A DNA stretch of 11,396 bases, taken from Hyphomicrobiales bacterium (GTDB lineage Bacteria; Pseudomonadota; Alphaproteobacteria; Rhizobiales; TMED25). Made by a program: the position numbers and the translations under genes. Positions 7,627-11,396 of this stretch are shown here, in pieces. Positions within the stretch are counted from its first letter, which is position 1. Each line of letters opens with the position of its first letter. Where the stretch lies: the NCBI GenBank assembly GCA_016780665.1, contig JADHLM010000033.1:1-11396 (forward strand), written 5' to 3'. Below the pieces are notes generated by a model that worked only from the letters and a program-made list of their open reading frames with translations, had not been told where the DNA came from and made no database searches.

Positions 7627-9441
7627 TTGGTCGAAATAAAAGAAAATAATTTTTCTGATATTATAAAAAAAACAATCACAGAAGCCACAAGGTCTATTGC
7701 AGAAGAACCAGAACTTGAAGTTTTGTTTGGAGATGAAACACCCTCTCTTTCGGGCAAGAAAATTAGACTACGAGAGCCTGGCAATTTTCTTAACAAAGAA
7801 GATTTAACCATCCTTAGAGGGCAAGCAGATCTTTTAGCTCTGAAAATAAAAAACCATGATCAATTAATTCATAAAAAATATTTACCTTCATCTCCGCAAG
7901 CTCAAAAATTATATAATGCAATAGAGGAAGCACGTATAGAAGCGGTTGGTGCGATTGATATGCCTGGATGCGCGAGTAATTTAAATGCTAGAAACATTGC
8001 AAGCTATAGAAATTCAACTTTAAATAATATAACTCAAAAAGATGAAGCACCAATAGCTGAAGCGATTAGCCTAATCATAAGAGAAAAACTTACAGGGTTT
8101 GCTCCCCCTAACAACACCAGTAAATTTGTTGACCTATGGCGTCCTCATATAAATGATAAAGCACTAAATGAGCTTGATAAACTGAAGGACTCAATTTTTG
8201 ATCAAGATGCATTCGCAAGTAAAATCCCCGAGCTTCTGAATGCATTAGATATTGCAACTACTTTAGGAGAAGGTGATCCCTCATCATCTAAAGATGAAAC
8301 AGGTGAGAGTGATGTTGAAGGTTCAGAGCATGAAAACACAGAGCTAAGTGATGAATTTGATCCGGATGAAACTGAAATGTTAGATGAAGAAATTACTGAC
8401 GATCTTATTGATCTCGATGATCTAGAAGGTGTTGAAGATGAAGATGAGGATAGTTCTGCTCCTGATAACCGCGGTGAAATTGAAGAAACGAAACAAAATA
8501 CGCGCCAGCCACCATACAAAGTTTATACAACTGAGTACGATGAAATTATATCTGCCGAGGAGATTGCAGACATTGATGAACTCGATAGGTTAAGAAACTA
8601 CCTTGATAAACAAATCTCGAACTTACAGGGTGTTGTTGCAAGGCTTGCAAATAAATTACAAAGAAAATTAATGGCTCAGCAAAATCGATCCTGGGATTTT
8701 GATCTTGAAGAAGGAATATTAGACACAGCAAGGCTTGTCAGAGTAGTCACAGATCCAATGCACCCTCTATCATTCAAAATGGAAAGAGATACTGATTTTA
8801 GAGATACAGTTGTCACATTATTGATAGATAATTCTGGCTCTATGAGAGGAAGGCCAATCATGGTGGCAGCAACATGCGCTGACATACTCACAAGAACTCT
8901 AGAAAGATGTGGCGTTAAAGCAGAAGTTCTAGGTTTTACCACTAAAGCATGGAAGGGTGGGCAATCAAGAGAACTATGGACCAACTCTGGCAAGCAAATG
9001 AGGCCCGGAAGACTAAATGATTTAAGACATATTATTTATAAATCTGCAGACGCGCCATGGAGAAGATCAAAAAGAAACTTAGGTCTTATGATGAAAGAGG
9101 GTATTCTGAAGGAAAATATTGATGGTGAAGCTCTTGAATGGGCTTATGAGAGAATGCAGAAAAGGCAGGAGCAAAGAAAGATTATGATGGTTATTTCTGA
9201 TGGTGCGCCAGTTGATGACTCATCTTTATCTGTAAATTCAGGAAATTACCTCGAATTACACCTAAAAAAAGTAATAAATAAAATAGAAACAGACAAAGAT
9301 ATTGAGCTAATAGCAATCGGTATTGGTCATGATGTCACAAGATACTACAAAAGAGCTGTAACTATTATTGATGTTGAAGAATTAGGTGGAGCAATGACAG
9401 AAAAATTAGCTGAATTATTTGATGAAAAAGAAAATAAATAA
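7627..9441 (+). CDS. cobT: Cobaltochelatase subunit CobT (VWA domain protein)
   Basis: CobT is the VWA/MIDAS partner of CobS; the pair forms a stacked ring chaperone complex that acts on CobN. The 604-residue protein has a helical N-terminal domain (about 5-210), an Asp/Glu-rich linker (about 213-288, serine- and glycine-containing, probably disordered), a conserved block LQGVVARLANKLQRKLMAQQ (333-352), and a C-terminal VWA domain. The MIDAS motif is DNSGSMRG (D401, S403, S405), completed by SDGAPVDDS (D525). WKGGQSRELW (442-451) and SADAPWRRSKRNLGLMMKEG (473-492) are CobT signatures. The start is TTG at 7627, four bases after the cobS stop; GAAGAG at 7614-7619, inside the cobS end, is a fitting Shine-Dalgarno seven bases away, and no in-frame ATG is nearby. 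This implies coupling to cobS. The stop lies three bases from that of the convergent transporter gene. Confidence 0.95.
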   Translation: MVEIKENNFSDIIKKTITEATRSIAEEPELEVLFGDETPSLSGKKIRLREPGNFLNKEDLTILRGQADLLALKIKNHDQLIHKKYLPSSPQAQKLYNAIEEARIEAVGAIDMPGCASNLNARNIASYRNSTLNNITQKDEAPIAEAISLIIREKLTGFAPPNNTSKFVDLWRPHINDKALNELDKLKDSIFDQDAFASKIPELLNALDIATTLGEGDPSSSKDETGESDVEGSEHENTELSDEFDPDETEMLDEEITDDLIDLDDLEGVEDEDEDSSAPDNRGEIEETKQNTRQPPYKVYTTEYDEIISAEEIADIDELDRLRNYLDKQISNLQGVVARLANKLQRKLMAQQNRSWDFDLEEGILDTARLVRVVTDPMHPLSFKMERDTDFRDTVVTLLIDNSGSMRGRPIMVAATCADILTRTLERCGVKAEVLGFTTKAWKGGQSRELWTNSGKQMRPGRLNDLRHIIYKSADAPWRRSKRNLGLMMKEGILKENIDGEALEWAYERMQKRQEQRKIMMVISDGAPVDDSSLSVNSGNYLELHLKKVINKIETDKDIELIAIGIGHDVTRYYKRAVTIIDVEELGGAMTEKLAELFDEKENK

Positions 9442-9444
9442 CAT

Positions 9445-10056
9445 CTAATTAGATTTGTAACTACTAATATAAAATATCCTAAATGGTATCAAGAGCATAA
9501 TAGCTACGAATAGTTTTACAATTAGATCACCAATAGCCCACATTCCCCATCTAGAAATTTCTATTTGATTCAGAAAAGTATAAATTTGCTCAGTTGCAAA
9601 AGAATCACTATATCCAAGAAATGAAAAATTCACTGAAAAGGCGATACTAAAAAATAAGGTTGTATCCAATAATGAACCAAATGCAGATGAAATTATAGGG
9701 GCTTTCCACCAGGTTTCCTTTATATATCTTCTGAAGATATATATATCTAGAATTTGGGAAGCTAAGAATGCTGTGCCTGATGCAATTGCTATTCTTGGTG
9801 TTGCAAGTAAAATAGATAACAAAACAGCAAATGTAAATCCTACATAAACCACTCTCTTAGCTATTTGTGGACCACAATATCTATTAGTTAAATCTGTTAT
9901 AAGGAAAGTAATTGGATATGTAAATGCAGCCCAAGTTAACAAATCTTCTAATCCAAAAAATTGAACTGGATATTGTACTAAGATATTGGAAACTAATACA
10001 ATCAGAACCATACAGGTTGTTAAGTATATTAAATTACGATCTACCATTGAGATCAT
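9445..10056 (-). CDS. yhhQ: Queuosine precursor transporter, VUT/YhhQ family
   Basis: YhhQ-family inner-membrane proteins import queuosine precursors (preQ0/preQ1) for modification of GUN-anticodon tRNAs. The 203-residue product has about six hydrophobic segments (roughly 8-28, 38-56, 66-86, 88-108, 119-140, 172-195). Family signatures are LLTWAAFTYPITFLITDLTN (39-58), RYCGPQIAKRVV (59-70), ATPRIAIASGTAFLASQILD (85-104) and a TM5 region with the FGSLLDTTLFF motif (126-136). The start ATG (10054-10056) overlaps the rpmB stop as ATGA, so translation is probably coupled to that of L28; a second in-frame ATG is at 10045-10047. Substrate specificity (preQ0, preQ1 or queuine) cannot be told from sequence alone. 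The gene ends three bases from the cobT stop. Confidence 0.9.
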   Translation of the reverse strand: MISMVDRNLIYLTTCMVLIVLVSNILVQYPVQFFGLEDLLTWAAFTYPITFLITDLTNRYCGPQIAKRVVYVGFTFAVLLSILLATPRIAIASGTAFLASQILDIYIFRRYIKETWWKAPIISSAFGSLLDTTLFFSIAFSVNFSFLGYSDSFATEQIYTFLNQIEISRWGMWAIGDLIVKLFVAIMLLIPFRIFYISSYKSN

Positions 10057-10346
10057 TCAGAAGGTGTATTAACGACCTTTGCCAAACGTTTTTTTATTGT
10101 CTGAGCTTTTGGAGATAAATTGCTAGAAGACTCTTTTATTAAGTATTCATCTATACCGCCTCTGTGCTCGACTGTTCTGAGTGCTTTTGAAGATACCTTT
10201 AAATAAACTTTTTCGTCTAACAATCTACTATGAAGTGTAACCTGATGCAAATTAGGTAAAAATTTCCTCCGATTTTTATTATTCGCATGGCTAACATTAT
10301 TTCCAGACATTACCGCCTTGCCTGTTAATTCACACTTTCTTGACAT
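10053..10346 (-). CDS. rpmB: 50S ribosomal protein L28
   Basis: L28 is a small basic protein of the large ribosomal subunit. The 97-residue product begins MSRKCELTGKAVMSGNNVSH with the following NNKNRRKFLPNL, the diagnostic L28 N-terminus, and continues with VYLKVSSKALRTVEHRGGID (47-66). The C-terminal basic extension (to 97) is usual for the longer alphaproteobacterial form. The start ATG (10344-10346) is preceded by GGAG at 10354-10357, seven bases away, and by a near-consensus sigma-70 promoter. Its TGA overlaps the ATG of the transporter gene by four bases. rpmB next to a DUF3108 gene is, as I recall, common in alphaproteobacteria; the transporter gene between rpmB and cobT is less familiar. 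Confidence 0.97.
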   Translation of the reverse strand: MSRKCELTGKAVMSGNNVSHANNKNRRKFLPNLHQVTLHSRLLDEKVYLKVSSKALRTVEHRGGIDEYLIKESSSNLSPKAQTIKKRLAKVVNTPSE

Positions 10347-10375
10347 TAGTACACTCCAGTATATAAATATGTGAT

Positions 10376-10404
10376 TTTATACTCTCTTGCTATCGAACAG
10401 TCAA
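10376..10404 (-). promoter_or_regulatory. Sigma-70-type promoter for rpmB-yhhQ
   Basis: Read on the minus strand, TTGACT (10399-10404, five of six to the -35 consensus) is followed by an exactly 17-base spacer and TATAAA (10376-10381, five of six to the -10 consensus). Initiation near 10369 would leave a leader of about 23 bases carrying the GGAG ribosome binding site. This is the best promoter in the window and fits the high demand for a ribosomal protein. There is no room for a structured attenuator in the leader. Confidence 0.75.
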
Positions 10405-10461
10405 CTTCAATGTTAATTAAATTCAAAAAGTCTAAAATTATTACCAAATGATCCCTATAGT

Positions 10462-10467
10462 CATAAT
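10462..10467 (+). promoter_or_regulatory. Weak candidate -10 for the DUF3108 gene
   Basis: CATAAT (five of six to TATAAT) lies 32 bases before the DUF3108 ATG in the 153-base gap divergent from rpmB. The nearest -35-like match, TTACCA at 10441-10446, is only 15 bases away, so support is weak. The rest of this gap holds the rpmB promoter and leader and no other feature that I can see. Confidence 0.25.
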
Positions 10468-10499
10468 TATTTTACTAATTTGACATAAGATTTATCTCA

Positions 10500-11348
10500 A
10501 TGATCAAACAAATCTATAAATTACCGAATTCATTTTTACTCATAATTGCGAGTATCTTTATGTTTGATATAATAACATGCAATGTATACGCATCATCACA
10601 GAATAACCAAATTAATTATGACATAAATGACAGATATTTCATTGATGAACAATTGAATCTTAGTTATGACATAAAATCGCTCGGACTTAAAATTGCTAAG
10701 CTTGATTTTGAGGTTAATTTTGATAAAGCACAATACTTTTCTAATACAATAATTGAAACTCAAGGAATAGGAGATTTTTTTTCTAGTTCTATCTGGACAT
10801 TTTCAGCTCGAGGAGTATTGAAGAATAATAATATCCAACCAAAATTTTATAATAACCACATAGAAACGAAAAAAGGGGTTGGTCATGTCAGTATTGTCTA
10901 TAACAATAATAAACAAAATATCCTAACTAGACCTATTCTAAGTGAAGAAAAATATAAAACGTTAATGAATAATATTAACAATGAGGTTATTGACCCAATT
11001 TCAACATTACTTGAAATATCGATGTATCACCCAGAAGATATTTGCACTGGCTATTGGGAAATAACCGATGGCAGAAGAATATTTTCTGTAGAATTTGATA
11101 AGTCTCAAATTAATGATAGTAATCTTTGTTACGTGACCTATAAACCTCTTATAGGTTTCACTGATAAGGAAATGGAGAAATATAGAGATACACCTACACC
11201 TCCATTTCAAGTAAATTTTGTTAAAATAACACTCAAGAATAAGTATGTATTTTTAATACCTACAAGTGTGTCAACTACTGATGGTGCGTCGGGTTCTATT
11301 GATCTAACATCTATTAAAATTAATGGCGAATCCGTCAATTTAAACTAA
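10500..11348 (+). CDS. DUF3108-type secreted protein
   Basis: This is a 282-residue exported protein of unknown function. The N-terminus is a signal peptide: K3 and K7, a hydrophobic core SFLLIIASIFMFDIITC (11-27), and a likely cleavage after V-Y-A at 31. The C27 is not in a convincing lipobox for this cleavage. The mature part looks beta-rich and matches the DUF3108 pattern: YDIKSLGLKIAKLDFEV (56-72) near the start, an IDPISTLLEI block (164-173), DGRRIFSVEF (190-199), a cysteine pair C182 (DICTGYW) and C210 (NLCYVTYKP) that could form a disulfide in the periplasm, and a late IPTSVSTTDGASGSI strand (253-267). The start ATG has only a weak AAGA upstream; the signal peptide supports it over M21. 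Family assignment is from remembered pattern and gene position next to rpmB; a role in the envelope is inferred only from export. Confidence 0.8.
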   Translation: MIKQIYKLPNSFLLIIASIFMFDIITCNVYASSQNNQINYDINDRYFIDEQLNLSYDIKSLGLKIAKLDFEVNFDKAQYFSNTIIETQGIGDFFSSSIWTFSARGVLKNNNIQPKFYNNHIETKKGVGHVSIVYNNNKQNILTRPILSEEKYKTLMNNINNEVIDPISTLLEISMYHPEDICTGYWEITDGRRIFSVEFDKSQINDSNLCYVTYKPLIGFTDKEMEKYRDTPTPPFQVNFVKITLKNKYVFLIPTSVSTTDGASGSIDLTSIKINGESVNLN

Positions 11349-11362
11349 ATTAGTATGTACTC

Positions 11363-11391
11363 AAAAAAAAAAATATACTAAATCTAGTATA
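11363..11391 (-). terminator. Probable intrinsic terminator for a minus-strand gene beyond the right edge
   Basis: Read on the minus strand, a 7-bp perfect stem (11385-11391 with 11374-11380) closes a four-base loop (11381-11384) and is followed at once by eleven Ts (11363-11373). This is the hairpin plus U-tract layout of a rho-independent terminator. The stem has only one G-C pair, so it is weak by E. coli standards, though an AT-rich genome may use such stems. On the plus strand, the overlapping inverted repeat 11350-11356 / 11375-11381 could help end the DUF3108 transcript, but it has no T-tract inside the window. Confidence 0.55.
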
Positions 11392-11396
11392 GAACA

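Noticed and set aside
8202..8519. Serine-rich minus-strand open frame of 105 codons
   Set aside because: It is the complement of the CobT Asp/Glu-rich linker codons (GAT/GAA read as ATC/TTC and, shifted, TCA/TCT); no ribosome binding site or family resemblance.
10480..10485. Perfect TTGACA (-35 consensus) before the DUF3108 gene
   Set aside because: It is only 14 bases from the ATG. A matching -10 would fall inside the coding region, and none is present at 16-18 bases spacing.

Overview
The window reads as ordinary chromosome of a low-GC alphaproteobacterium; by eye G+C is roughly one third. Three gene neighbourhoods that I recall as typical of Alphaproteobacteria support this: accA-xerD-aroK-aroB; bolA / J-domain gene / cobS / cobT; and rpmB beside a DUF3108 gene. 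Intergenic gaps are very short, which suggests a compact, possibly streamlined and possibly marine genome. That lifestyle is an inference. There are no tRNA or rRNA genes, insertion sequences, CRISPR arrays or prophage genes, and no gene-free stretch exceeds 160 bases.

Layout from left to right. (1) The 3' three quarters of secA (+), whose stop codon directly abuts the stop of the convergent accA (-). (2) xerD lies upstream of accA on the same minus strand. (3) Divergent from xerD is the shikimate pair aroK-aroB (+), separated by a single base. (4) Convergent bolA (-). (5) Divergent from bolA, a + operon: a zinc-finger-like J-domain protein, cobS and cobT. (6) A minus-strand operon, rpmB followed by a YhhQ/VUT-type queuosine-precursor transporter gene, joined by an ATGA stop/start overlap; its tail meets cobT with three bases between the stops. 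(7) Divergent from rpmB, a + gene for a secreted DUF3108 protein. (8) At the right edge, a hairpin plus T-tract that reads as a terminator for a minus-strand gene beyond the window.

How the genes relate. Most are housekeeping: protein export (SecA), fatty-acid synthesis (AccA), chromosome dimer resolution (XerD), aromatic synthesis (AroK, AroB) and translation (L28, queuosine supply). CobS (AAA+ motor) and CobT (VWA/MIDAS partner) are the motor half of the aerobic cobaltochelatase, but the large catalytic subunit CobN and all other corrin genes are absent here. They sit instead with a J-domain cochaperone and a BolA protein.

I see no wholly new system. The points most worth checking are the bolA/J-protein/cobS/cobT module as a possible metal-insertion or remodelling machine, a possible rare ATT start for bolA behind a perfect GGAGGT, and the abutting convergent gene ends.
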